From NCBI GenBank assembly GCA_946811185.2, contig OX328106.1, forward strand, positions 27,588,426 through 27,652,425: a DNA stretch of 64,000 nt, read 5' to 3'. Made by a program: the position numbers and the translations under genes. The notes below the pieces were generated by a model. It was given only the letters and a program-made list of their open reading frames with translations. It was not told where the DNA came from and did not search any database. This stretch comes from Hippopus hippopus. Lineage: Eukaryota; Mollusca; Bivalvia; Cardiida; Cardiidae. Numbering within the stretch: position 1 is the first letter of the stretch; each line of letters opens with the position of its first letter. Positions 37,000 to 46,649 of this stretch are shown here, one piece after another.

Positions 37000-38200
37000 G
37001 CCGATTTCCGGTCACAGACAATTTGCATCTGTCATAGTTTCAAGACTAGTTTTACAGCTTGTAATATACTGATTACATTTATATCGGAGACCTTGATATT
37101 TTGGAGTATCATCATGCCTCGTTTCATCATCGTAGCTGTTAGAAGACCGACTTCTAGCATGGATAAGAGCAGTTGAGTAAAAACTCAAAACTCAAAAAAC
37201 TCAAACCAGGATAGCCTGGCAGTATCTATCTTTGTTCAGAATCGGGGTTATGCCATTAACAAAGCACTTTTATCTACTTGGCTCTCAGGCGCTAGATGTT
37301 TACACGTAGTTTCTTGTTTCATTTCAAGCTTGTTTGGTGCCCAAAACTACACACGCTGCTATGTGATTCTGGGCACGACTATGAGAGTGATTTCATTGAA
37401 CCTCTTGATAGCATCCCCAGAGAGGAACGGAACGGACTGGAATCATAAGCTCCCTGTCATTCATCCACATTTTTTACAGACTACCACTACTCATCAGGGC
37501 CAAGCCATGGCCGAAATCTTTTTCTTTCGAACATTACTTGTAGATCATAAGAGTAAACGTCGGGATATGCAGAGCTCATGCTTTTTATACCAGCTAGATA
37601 ACTTCAGTGTTTTGACCGTTTTTCATACAAAATTAATTATCAGTAGACATTCCTCTCTCCGTATACACCTATTTCTATCGCTACGAAAATTTTATTTGGA
37701 CTGAAACCAAGCTCCAAGGTATTATTTAAGTCGTTATTTCTTTGACGTTATTTGACTTTAGTCTTTGACTTTTTTCTTCTTGTTTATACCGTTCCAAAGA
37801 CGTATGCTGCTTGTCTAACAGGCATAAAAGTATGAAATAAAAGCCAGAAACCTGTCTGAATTACTTTGAAAACGGCAAAAAAACGCAAGTGTGGCAATCA
37901 AAACTGCTAGCTGCTATCCAAACCTGCGCATTCCCAAAGTTTAGAACTGCAAGCATGTTTGTCATTGTTTAGATGCTCCCGTAAACAGGCCGAAAACTAA
38001 ATTAAAAAAATGTCAATAAAAGGATACATTCCTTTTCCTGACGGAATCGTGAAACGGCGCAATACCGGTACCTAGATCTTTTGGTCCGCCATCAAAGGTT
38101 GTCTTAGGATTATGTCCCTTCGATCAAAATATGGTCCTCATTTTGGTGTACGTGTATTTTAAATTATTATTGCAAATCCACATGGCAGTTGGTGTAACAA
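37000..38200. other. Unassigned stretch
   Basis: An open frame at 37330-37704 lacks an ATG start, a splice context or a recognisable domain, so it is not called. No repeat family recognised. Confidence 0.35.
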
Positions 38201-38202
38201 TC

Positions 38203-38492
38203 TTTTAGCTCCGCTGGCGAAAGGCCGGCAGGCTTATGCCTTGGCCCTGTGTCTGTCATGCATGCGTGCATCCGTTCGTACGTTAACTTTTATTTCAAAC
38301 ACTCTCTTCTCTGAAACTACCCATCCAATTTTGACAGACTACACAGAAATGATATTGCCATGGCCCTCGTCAGAATTTCTTTCCAGTAAAATCTCTGGTT
38401 TCCATTGCAACAAAACCGAAAAATATTGGAAATCTTCAAAAATCTTCTTGTCCAAAACAATAAGGCCAAGGTCTACCGAATTTGGATGAGAG
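38203..38492 (+). mobile_element. Type B element B6, 3'-truncated
   Basis: ttagctccgctggcgaaagg head, gtctgtcatgcatgcgtgca tract and the first unit (ttttatttcaaacact, actacccatccaattttga), then lost after aaggccaaggtctacc. Confidence 0.75.
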
Positions 38493-38679
38493 TTCCAAAA
38501 AAAAAAGAAAAACTTATAAAAAGTCTCCTTTTTCTGATCGTCCCTCACATCACTTGTATGGTTTTAATAAAGAACCTAATTGGTAATACCTTTCTATGAG
38601 AAACTGGCGTACGAGTACACATGTAGCACTCTGTATGCTGTTGTCCAGACATAAGAGAGGACATCGTAAAATACTAAAT

Positions 38680-38943
38680 GAGCCATGCTCTGTGAAAAGG
38701 GAGCTTAATGCATCCCCGTGATCCATGGTACCAGTCAAGCCATCACATAGTTATGGATCCATAATAGCCACATTTTTTTTCTACAGCCAACTACATCCAG
38801 GGGTTGACTGGTCCTTCGACATACAGAAAATTGACCAATAGCGAAAAGTTTCGGCCCAGGTCAGCCTGCGCTGACTGCACAGGCTGACCTGGATTGATAC
38901 TGTTCGCAGATGCATTAAGCCCCCTTTTCACAGAGCATGGCTC
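38680..38943. repeat. P3 foldback, best copy
   Basis: Terminal inverse GAGCCATGCTCTGTGAAAAG / cttttcacagagcatggctc and a central palindrome caggtcagcctgcgc / tgcacaggctgacctgg. Confidence 0.85.
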
Positions 38944-39026
38944 TCTTGTATAGACTCTGTCAGCGCCAAATGTACAAACTGGACCTCTTTCGAAAACTGA
39001 AAAATCAGTCCAGTGAAACTCAGAAA

Positions 39027-39284
39027 TGAGACATCTCTAGTAAAAGGTGGCTTAATGCATCTTGGTGATCAGTGATAAATCATCACGATAAAGCAAATTA
39101 TCACATAATTATCCATAAAATCCGCTTAATCTAACAACTGTATTAATCATGAGGTACACTGGTCCCTCGACACGTAGAAAATTTACCAAAAGCAAAAAGT
39201 TTCGGCACAGGTAAACCTGCACGAACTGCCTGGGTCGATACTTCTTGCAGATGCATCAAGGCCCCTTTTCACAGAGCATGGCTC
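39027..39284. repeat. P3 foldback
   Basis: tgagacatctctagtaaaag ... ccccttttcacagagcatgg. The right half of the central palindrome is partly deleted (gcacgaactgcctgggtcg). Confidence 0.7.
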
Positions 39285-39299
39285 AAATATTGTAATCTC

Positions 39300-39395
39300 A
39301 TAGGCTTGACTAAACAAGCGGACGGCAGTTACATGATCAGACTAAACGTTCTGTGCAGTCTGATATCAATCTATGCCGTCCGTAAATGGGCCCTG
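39300..39395 (+). repeat. P2 foldback
   Basis: gacggcagttacatgatcag and gtgcagtctgatatcaat with an imperfect dyad, then ctatgccgtccg. Confidence 0.65.
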
Positions 39396-39429
39396 ATTTC
39401 ACCTATGTTTCTAACAATAATTGACTGAT

Positions 39430-39745
39430 TGTGTAACGTTAGTGTTTAACGCCGTTTTCAACATTATTTCAATTATATGACGGCGGCCATTGCACCTATC
39501 CATGCTTTCCTGGAGTTTCTTCTACCGGTTCTCCGCATAATATTCTTTCCAACCCACTGGCTGCTTTTCCATATAACCGTCGTCGAAACCGTGAATGATC
39601 AGCGGTGAGAGATGAATGAATCCTGTCGCAATGACTATCATCAATTCTTGGAAAGAAATTGGCCGAGCCGGGGACCGAACCAGCGACCCCTTGTCCTTGA
39701 GTCTTGTACGCTATCAGCTGGCCTACTGGGGCTCAGCGTGTTTCT
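39430..39745 (-). mobile_element. tRNA-headed SINE, full length, reverse
   Basis: On the minus strand: gctgagccccagtaggccag head, B-box-like ctggttcggtccccggctc, body with ttgatgatagtcattgcgac and gaatgatatt-like sequence, tail in ggcgttaaacactaacgtt. Confidence 0.7.
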
Positions 39746-39849
39746 AAGAAGATTACGGCTTAACGGCTGAATGAATTAAATGAAAATTTCAAGTCAGTAG
39801 TTAAAACCCGAAGTATTGCGTTTTAAAAGTTCTTTTCGGCAAAGAAACT

Positions 39850-39955
39850 TCACCATATAGGATAGTATATATCCAAAATCCGACTTCACGTTCTGTTCAG
39901 TCTGATCTTTATCTTTGTTGTCTGCAAAAACCAATAGAAACGCGTAGGAGTTAAA
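39850..39955 (+). repeat. P2 foldback
   Basis: ccaaaatccgacttcacg / ttctgttcagtctgatcttt, followed by ttgttgtctgcaaaaacc. Confidence 0.6.
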
Positions 39956-40009
39956 CACCCGAGTTCAAAGTTTCATTTACATTTCTTTCACAGAACACCT
40001 TGCTTAGCT

Positions 40010-40225
40010 TACTGATACCATTACCCAGAATTCCGTCGGTTAAGGAACAGGGCTTACTTTCAATGGGTCGTAGGCTCGTATCCAAGTTTGGCCAAAATTC
40101 TCAATAATTGATGAAAGTCATTTCATTTGTCACTGCATATCATCGTTTCCGCACAGTTTATTTAGGAAAACTTGCCAATGGCTTCAAAGCAGCGTAGTTC
40201 TGGTTTTTCCTTTTGGCATTTAGAG
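40010..40225 (+). mobile_element. SINE, decayed
   Basis: ggtcgtaggctcgtatccaa (B-box-like) and body aattgatgaaagtcatttca, ttaggaaaacttgccaatgg. Confidence 0.5.
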
Positions 40226-40479
40226 CAAGTTGAGTTTCTTTTGCAGATCATGAATAAGACCCTGTGACTGCCGTATAGAAATTCCGAGCCTCGATCTACA
40301 CTGACATGTATTTTGTTAGAAATGAGACTTCAAAAAAGAGTGAAAAACTTTAAATGAGTATATCTTGGGTTCGAGACGCTCGAAGGGGTCACGGGAAAAC
40401 AGGGAGTGCATTGGTAAATGAACTTGGAGCCAAAAGATACAATAATTCTTAACCAGGATTACCGCTGTACCAGACCCCA

Positions 40480-40645
40480 CAACGTTAGACTAGTCTATAC
40501 TAAAAGAACTACAGACGACGATATAAATGTGTCTGAAATGATTTTACCTGTCCTTGAAACGGTAGAGAATATTGTGGAAAAATGAGAAAATGCAGGCTTC
40601 CCGTATTTTCTCATTTTCCAACAATGTGATCATTTCTATTTATTC
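40480..40645 (-). repeat. P1 foldback with paired arm changes
   Basis: gtaccagaccccacaac start. Core attgtggaaaaatgagaaaa / ttttctcattttccaacaat, in which both arms have ATGAG/CTCAT where other copies have AGGAG/CTCCT. Confidence 0.75.
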
Positions 40646-41374
40646 CTTTTAAATACAATAGGAGAAATTTGACACTCACTTCGAATATTACCGTCGAAAC
40701 ATACAAATTTGCAATATATCGAAGTTTGCGGCCATTTTGTTTTGCTTGTAAGTCACGTGATACATGTACGTTATCGAAATCGAAACTGATGATGTCATAC
40801 CAGTTCTTGATATTATTATCGTCTGCTATAATTGCGAGAAAATGGTTTAAACTATGCTAATGGGCCACCTTTAAAAATTCAAAATCAAAACACGTGATTT
40901 CAAAAGCCCTCTCCAAAAAAATCATTTCATGACTAAAACACGTATGAAAAAGAATTACACTTCCACCAGGATTTGCTGTTAATGTGACCACGTCAGAGAA
41001 GGGTGGTTAAGGTCAGTCTTTTTTAAAATGCTGGTCTTTTCTCACTCTCCTCGAATATACCTGCATAACAAAATGGCTGTTCTGTGTCGGATGTGTCATG
41101 CTCTCTAAAATATTTCTGTAAATATTTTGAAAAAGACTGGACATGTCTTGTACACGTGAAGGACATTCATCTACTAACACAAACAGGCAAGTGAAATTTC
41201 AAAATTACCAGTGTAATCAAAGTTAACAATGACCAGGGCTTAATATTGCGATTGTCGGTGTGACAAGGGTAATACATGAATCTCAATGCTGATTATTCAT
41301 GTTTAACCGAGAGTTTTTCAAAGTGGTTTGCAGGAATTTGTTTCTGGTGGTTACATCTAGTGACTGAGCTTGTT

Positions 41375-41585
41375 TAACATATTACCACACAATTCTGTGA
41401 TTAAACGACCCTGAACAAGGAGTGTTTTGATAGCATGGTGGGTGAAGGAGAAAATGCTACAGCAGCATTTCTCCTTCAACCACAATGCTTTCAACCATTT
41501 GAAAGACAAAACATATTCTTTTGGACATCTAAATTGTCGTCTGCAAATGCTTTCAATTTGGTGGAGTGTAAAGAGCTGACGTAAT
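41375..41585 (+). repeat. P1 foldback with paired arm changes
   Basis: taccacacaattctgtga L flank. Core tggtgggtgaaggagaaaat / atttctccttcaaccacaat, both arms TGAAGG/CCTTCA instead of AAAAGG/CCTTTT. R flank gtcgtctgcaaatgctttca. Confidence 0.8.
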
Positions 41586-41589
41586 GGCA

Positions 41590-42735
41590 TGTTGGCATTT
41601 CAGAGACAATGATTGTGTTTGCCTTATAAGGCGTCTTCGTGAAGGTGACATCTTTCAAAAAACATTGTGAAAAATTGCTCTAAATTTGTATTTGATCACG
41701 GAATACTTCATGTTTGTGGACGACATCAGATACACGTAGTTGTTACTGAGAGTCGATTATATGACATTTATTTTGCCTCTCTCTCTTTCTCTCTCCTTTT
41801 AGAGACTTGAGGGGGTCAGGTAGGTAAATAGACCAGATCAAAAATGAAAAAGAAACAAGTAAAGATACGAACAAATTCTTATACAGAATTTACAAAAAAA
41901 AGATGACAACAATAGGACTTGAAATTGTTTGTTGTTTCTTCTCCCTGGAATAAATAAATGAACGAATTTGATGAATATGGAGTATAAAAAGACATAAGAA
42001 ATATATGATATTATCGAGATTACGGGTAAAAGGGGGTATCTGTATTTTTCAAAGCTTTCGGGAAACTGAACAAAAGAAAAATAACATAAAAAAAATATAT
42101 CTTTGAATAGTTCTGATAAATCTAGTTTTCCATTAATGAAAGTGCTATTTTGGAATATTATAGTTTATAATTTCATCTTTTGATTGCAAGTCAATACACT
42201 GCGAAAGTCCACAGTTTACCCGTAAACGGACAAAAATGTAGACAACCTCTTTTTGCAGTCATCATGTTGGTAACAAATTATATGATGAAGGGTTATATCC
42301 ACTAACATTGCACCTTTGACCACTGCTCCAGCGGTGAATTACAAAGCAAAGTGTTTTGAAAACGGTGATATCTGACACATAGATCTTTTACCCTATCTCT
42401 TTTGCCACAATTTTAAGAGCGATTTGAAGGGGAAAAGCAGATATTCAATACTTTGCAGCTTTCAACTATTCCGAGTGTTGTTTGCTAAATAAATTCCTGT
42501 TTTTCATCTACCTAGAAAATTGTCTATATTTTTTCTATAATTCATGTACTTTTCCAACTTGAAATTTTACAAGCAGGAGTTGTTGCAAAATGTAATTACC
42601 TAAAAAGTAGAGTGGTTATTGTTCGCAACAGGAACAGCATTCAAAAAGGAGAAAAAAAAAGAATTTCTCAAGTCCTCGGGCAGACATCAGTAAAAGGTTC
42701 AGTATGAATGAAAGCATGGTAATGGACGCTTTCTG
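41590..42735. other. Unassigned AT-rich stretch
   Basis: Holds a short (CT)n tract at 41777-41798; otherwise no gene or recognised repeat. Confidence 0.35.
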
Positions 42736-42908
42736 TCACTTTGTAGACGCAAAGCACACTGCCCTGATCTTTGATCTACTCTCTACTATATTTTGTTACA
42801 ATCTTTCTGAAACTACCTAAATCTACACTTATATCTATGTTCATCTTCTATAAAACTAATCATGTTTACTAATGACACTTTCTGCTTTTAATCTTAGCAT
42901 TCTGCTGA

Positions 42909-42942
42909 AAAAACACACGCACACACACACACACACACACAA
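42909..42942. repeat. (AC)n microsatellite
   Basis: About 16 AC dinucleotides with one interruption (cacacgcacacac). Confidence 0.9.
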
Positions 42943-43450
42943 CGTGCCTGAGTATCATACAGTGAAGGCAATTATTAAGTAAGTGACGAACATTTAGCCC
43001 GAAACGCTCAAGTTACAAAATAAAAGGCAACCCAAAAGATGCTGAATGTCGCTTTTTTTTTGCGGGGGTGGGGGTGGGGGATTATTTTCACTGTATCTTA
43101 CTCCTCTCATCAAATAATTTTCTTAAATATGGGAAATTTGGTTCTCTTAAACAAATTGTTTTGGGTATTATAATAGGATCCTAGAATGTTCTTTGTCTTT
43201 TCTGAGTTGTGTGTGTTATATAATGGCTTAGGAAAAGTTTTATTGCTGTTATACCTACTTAATGTTCATAATTCTTATTACAATTTAAAAAAAAAAAGTC
43301 GAAAGAAAACATGTTTGGTACCATCAGTAAATGGAATGTCTTGCTCTTTCAGCTCTATCCCCCGCATCGCTACGAAGAACTCAAATATACAGCATATAAA
43401 TGTAAAACCACGAACATACAAATAAAAAACCTTTAAGTACATTATTATAT

Positions 43451-43718
43451 GAGCCATAGGCCTACTCTGTGTAAAGGGGGTTAAATGCATCTCCGTGATG
43501 CACGAAACCAAGCAAGTCGACAGATAATTATGAATCAGTTTTGTCAAACAACGGAGTGAATCATCGGGTAAAGCACACTGGCATTGGCCCTTTGGCATGC
43601 AGAAAGTTGACCGATTGCAGAAAGTTTCAACCTAGGTCAGCCTGCGCGGACTGCGCGTGCTGACATGGGTGGGTACTCTTTGCTGATGCATCATGCTCCC
43701 TTCTCACAGACCATGACT
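43451..43718. repeat. P3 foldback
   Basis: gagccataggcctactctgt ... ctcccttctcacagaccatg. Central taggtcagcctgcgcgga / actgcgcgtgctgacatgg. Confidence 0.75.
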
Positions 43719-43794
43719 GATATTCTATTATTCACACACATTCTTCATTTTTTTTTTTTTTTTTTTTTTAATTAACGGAAAGTAATATGGCTTG

Positions 43795-44047
43795 CAATAC
43801 GCGATAAGGGGCATTCGGACATTAGCGTAAAGTGTCGTCGCGGATCAGCCTGCGCAGTCCGCGCAGACTGATCCGAGACGACATTTTACGACTACATTCG
43901 ATTTTGTCCTACAGTAGACTTGCACAAAACAGAAAATTACATAAGAACGGAAAGAGTCGTCTCGGATTAGGACTGCCCAGGCTGATCCGAGATGACACTT
44001 TACGCAAATGTCCAAATGCCCTTTTTCGCGTGTTGCAGGCCATATAG
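43795..44047. repeat. P4 foldback, three stacked dyads
   Basis: The ends tacgcgataaggggcattcg / tgccctttttcgcgtgttgc are inverted. Inside are two hairpins, 43830-43888 (ggatcagcctgcgcag / ctgatccgagacgac) and 43943-44004 (gagtcgtctcggatta / ctgatccgagatgacac). Both strands' open frames here are palindrome artefacts. Confidence 0.85.
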
Positions 44048-44704
44048 GCCTACTCGACATAAATTATCAGAGCAGGTCTGTTATGAGAACTTCACATTTT
44101 TAAGGTGTAAACATATCTTGGCAATACAGGCTATTATTATTATTATTATTTTTTACCACAATGTTTTAATAGCAGAAGATTAAAGGACTGCAATAGAACA
44201 AGATACATTGGCCAATGCTTTCTGTTCCATAGTTCCCGTTTATTTTTGCACGTTACTTTTTCAGATATCCCCTTTTACCATCAAATGTTTAGATTAAAAA
44301 AAAAAAGATGTAGAAGGAAGAGGTGACATTTGCACGTATGGCCCCTTGTTACCGGAACAAATCAATGGAAAATTTCTTTGTGGTTTGATGAAGTCGAGTT
44401 GCGTGTGTATAAAGGTTCGTATCGGAAAATGCACGAAACCATCAAATTAACTAAACATTAAATAACAGCAGAAAGTAGAAGAGAATTTCACTGGTTACGA
44501 AGCTGACTGGAAAAATAAGCGTATGTGAAAAAAATTACTCCATTAATCTTGAAGTACGAAGGCAACTGAAACCTATCATATAAGATTGAATTATCCACAG
44601 ATTGAAGTTGTGTCAATAAAAGAATAATTCAGTAGTTAATGTATAATCCAATACTGTCCCAACATTTAAAAAAAATACCGTCTAATCCTTAAAGAAAGAG
44701 TGAC

Positions 44705-44710
44705 TTTAAT
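44705..44710 (-). terminator. ATTAAA polyadenylation signal for the cationic peptide gene
   Basis: The hexamer ATTAAA reads on the minus strand about 80 nt after the stop at 44791. It is a common variant of AATAAA and supports a real transcript end here. Confidence 0.4.
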
Positions 44711-44719
44711 TGTACTCTA

Positions 44720-44782
44720 AACGGAGACAGACAGACAGACAGACGGACAGGCGGACGGACAGACGGACGGACGGACGGACCT
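44720..44782. repeat. (ACGG/ACAG)n microsatellite
   Basis: A run of ACAG, ACGG and GCGG tetramers. It lies inside the predicted 3' UTR of the cationic peptide gene, where it reads CCGT/CTGT. The same tetramers mark the 5' part of the HINE-like elements in this window, so it may be a remnant of one. Confidence 0.8.
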
Positions 44783-44790
44783 GAGAAAGC

Positions 44791-45003
44791 TTATCCAACG
44801 ATGATGAGTGGACCACCAAAACGTCGCCTGAATCTTCTGAACCGCCTGAACCCAAATCCTCCAAATGGCCTGAAGAAAGGGTTAAAACCAAAACCAAACG
44901 GTGGTACGAAACCACCAGCTACAATGAATTGTCCCTCACTTTCGTCCACGTTCATAGCAAACAGTAGGCTGATGACAAGCAGTGCAAATATTTTTGTCCG
45001 CAT
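44791..45003 (-). CDS. Short secreted Gly/Phe/Arg-rich cationic peptide (last exon)
   Basis: This encodes 70 residues read leftward from the ATG at 45003. The first ~20 residues (MRTKIFALLVISLLFAMNV) look like a signal peptide. A short acidic stretch (DESEGQ) follows, then a mature region rich in Gly, Phe and Pro with an Arg run (FRRFRRFRRRFGG) and a hydrophobic end (PLIIVG). There are at least eight Arg and no Cys. The bases directly before the ATG read ttttattgcag, a good splice acceptor, so a leader intron in the 5' UTR is likely and its upstream exon lies beyond 45010. An ATTAAA polyadenylation-type hexamer lies at 44705-44710 on the same strand, about 80 nt past the stop. The 3' UTR between them holds a (CCGT)n microsatellite. 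The family is not recognised; a cationic antimicrobial peptide or a matrix/mucus peptide are both plausible. It is not a shadow: the opposite-strand frame has no such organisation. Confidence 0.6.
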   Translation of the reverse strand: MRTKIFALLVISLLFAMNVDESEGQFIVAGGFVPPFGFGFNPFFRPFGGFGFRRFRRFRRRFGGPLIIVG

Positions 45004-45039
45004 CTGCAATAAAATTATTTCACATTATAGTTAGAAGTC

Positions 45040-45100
45040 GGTGACGACGACGATGACGAGAACGACGCCGATGATGGTGATGATGCTGATGATGTCGATT
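45040..45100. repeat. Imperfect GAY trinucleotide tract
   Basis: Repeated gac/gat trinucleotides (gacgacgacgatgac, gatgatggtgatgatgctg) sit in the likely leader intron of the cationic peptide gene. Confidence 0.6.
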
Positions 45101-45167
45101 CCACAGGACTGAAAAATATGGGAACATTTAGGTAAAGGATTAGGAAACTATCCATATTTCTTTTAGT

Positions 45168-45412
45168 GTAAACCCTTCACCACACGATTCCGAGTTTTAT
45201 TGACCCTGACAGAGATGGCTTTTGAAAGCAGTGTGGGAAAAGGTGAAAATGCTGGTAACCAGCATTTTCTCCTTTTTCCATATGTTTTCTACCCTTCCCA
45301 AACATTTAACGTTTTTAATTTTTTTTTTTTTTTCTTTAATAACATTTATTTTGTCGTCTGCAAATACTTTCAATAAGGGCAAGTCTATAATTTTGTCGTT
45401 TGGTAAAGAGCT
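45168..45412 (+). repeat. P1 foldback upstream of the peptide gene
   Basis: taaacccttcaccacacgat L end, core cagtgtgggaaaaggtgaaa / ttttctcctttttccatatg around tgctggtaaccagca, R flank gtcgtctgcaaatactttca, end ttggtaaagag. Confidence 0.85.
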
Positions 45413-45419
45413 TTATAAA

Positions 45420-45800
45420 GAGTGTGAAACAAGATCAGACTGCGTGTGTAGTCAACTTGATCTTGGTCCACATTCTTCGCAGAACAAACAGATGACATTA
45501 AATTATGCGCTCGATCCGGGTAACGTGGCAGCCTGTTTTCGATCTTCGTATCTTCTATCGAACGGTTACGGAAGAGAGACGGGTACTAGTTTACGATCAA
45601 GGTTAACACTTTCTATGTCGAATAAAATAAACTCGACTTTTCTTTTTTTCTGTCTGTAAAATAGATTTCCGTTTTAATCCAAAATGTTCTGGTAAATGCT
45701 CAGAGTCATGCATCTAAGATCAGACTGCATATTCTAAGCAGTCTGATCTTGATATACGCCGTTCGCAAAGCTTTTTAAGTCGCCATTGGTATGGCAAGAA
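45420..45800 (+). repeat. Two P2 foldbacks
   Basis: 45425-45475: agatcagactgcgtgtgtag / tcaacttgatcttggtcc, shortened. 45700-45790: aagatcagactgcatattc / taagcagtctgatcttgat, good dyad. Confidence 0.7.
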
Positions 45801-46374
45801 ATAGATTGCTAACATAATTTTATTAATTTGGCCAATGGTAAAAACCAAGGTATTGTGTTTTCAAAGTTTAAATAGCCAGAAAAATCCAACGGTATCGGAG
45901 AATGTAGTTTCAAGATTAGAACAATAGAACAGAACAAATTTTATTTTGCGACAAGTACACAGTTGTACATAGTCAAATGAAAATACATAAATAATAAAGA
46001 TGAAATATCACCAGATAACGTTACAAGGCGAGCATGACGGTAAAAGTGACATACTAGTACATATTTAGTACTCTCAGCAAAGCCTGACATACGTCTCACA
46101 TGTAAATAGGTTTACCCGACATTACCAAACATATACTTGCCTACTGGATAGAAAAGTGTCGAACATGCAGACATTGTGTAGAGTGCCGAACAAATAAGCT
46201 TGACTCCTTCAATCAAGCAAACAGCCATGACTGAAAGACCACACCTTATCCATCTAGTGCTAGGGGAAAAATATTTGGTAGAAAATACCAAGAAAATTAT
46301 ATACAAGCTTAAGCACGAGTGTAAGCATTTGAAGCGCCAAACCTAATAAACGCTGTTCCTGCAGGCAATAAAAA

Positions 46375-46465
46375 TTAAAACCAAACTGTTTTTTGCAGGC
46401 AAAGAAGATCAAAATCGGACCGCACAGAATGTGCAGTATGATCCCAGATCAACGCTGTCCAAAAC
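46375..46465 (+). repeat. P2 foldback
   Basis: aagatcaaaatcggaccgca / gtgcagtatgatcccagatc; the dyad is partly eroded. Confidence 0.65.
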
Positions 46466-46649
46466 ACACGAAAGTATTTCGGAAGACTTACAAACTGAAG
46501 GAGAATTAGATATACCCTTTTCCTGATCTCCTATTTATCAGTATTTAGAGCTTCAAATGCTTAACCAGAAAAATACAATTAAACAAAATATCTAAATACA
46601 CGAAGTAAATCAATGAAAAATGCATGGAAAAAAGTAAAATTCAGGGAGA

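Noticed and set aside
37330..37704. 124-residue open frame
   Set aside because: Starts at TTG, has no recognisable domain, no splice context and no neighbours that would make it an exon.
43832..44060. Overlapping open frames on both strands
   Set aside because: Both are produced by the GC-rich palindromes of the P4 foldback.
44801..45034. Plus-strand frame opposite the cationic peptide
   Set aside because: A shadow: no signal sequence, splice or polyadenylation context, unlike the minus-strand frame.
45222..45659. 145-residue open frame
   Set aside because: Its first half is the palindrome of a P1 foldback and its second half overlaps a P2 foldback.
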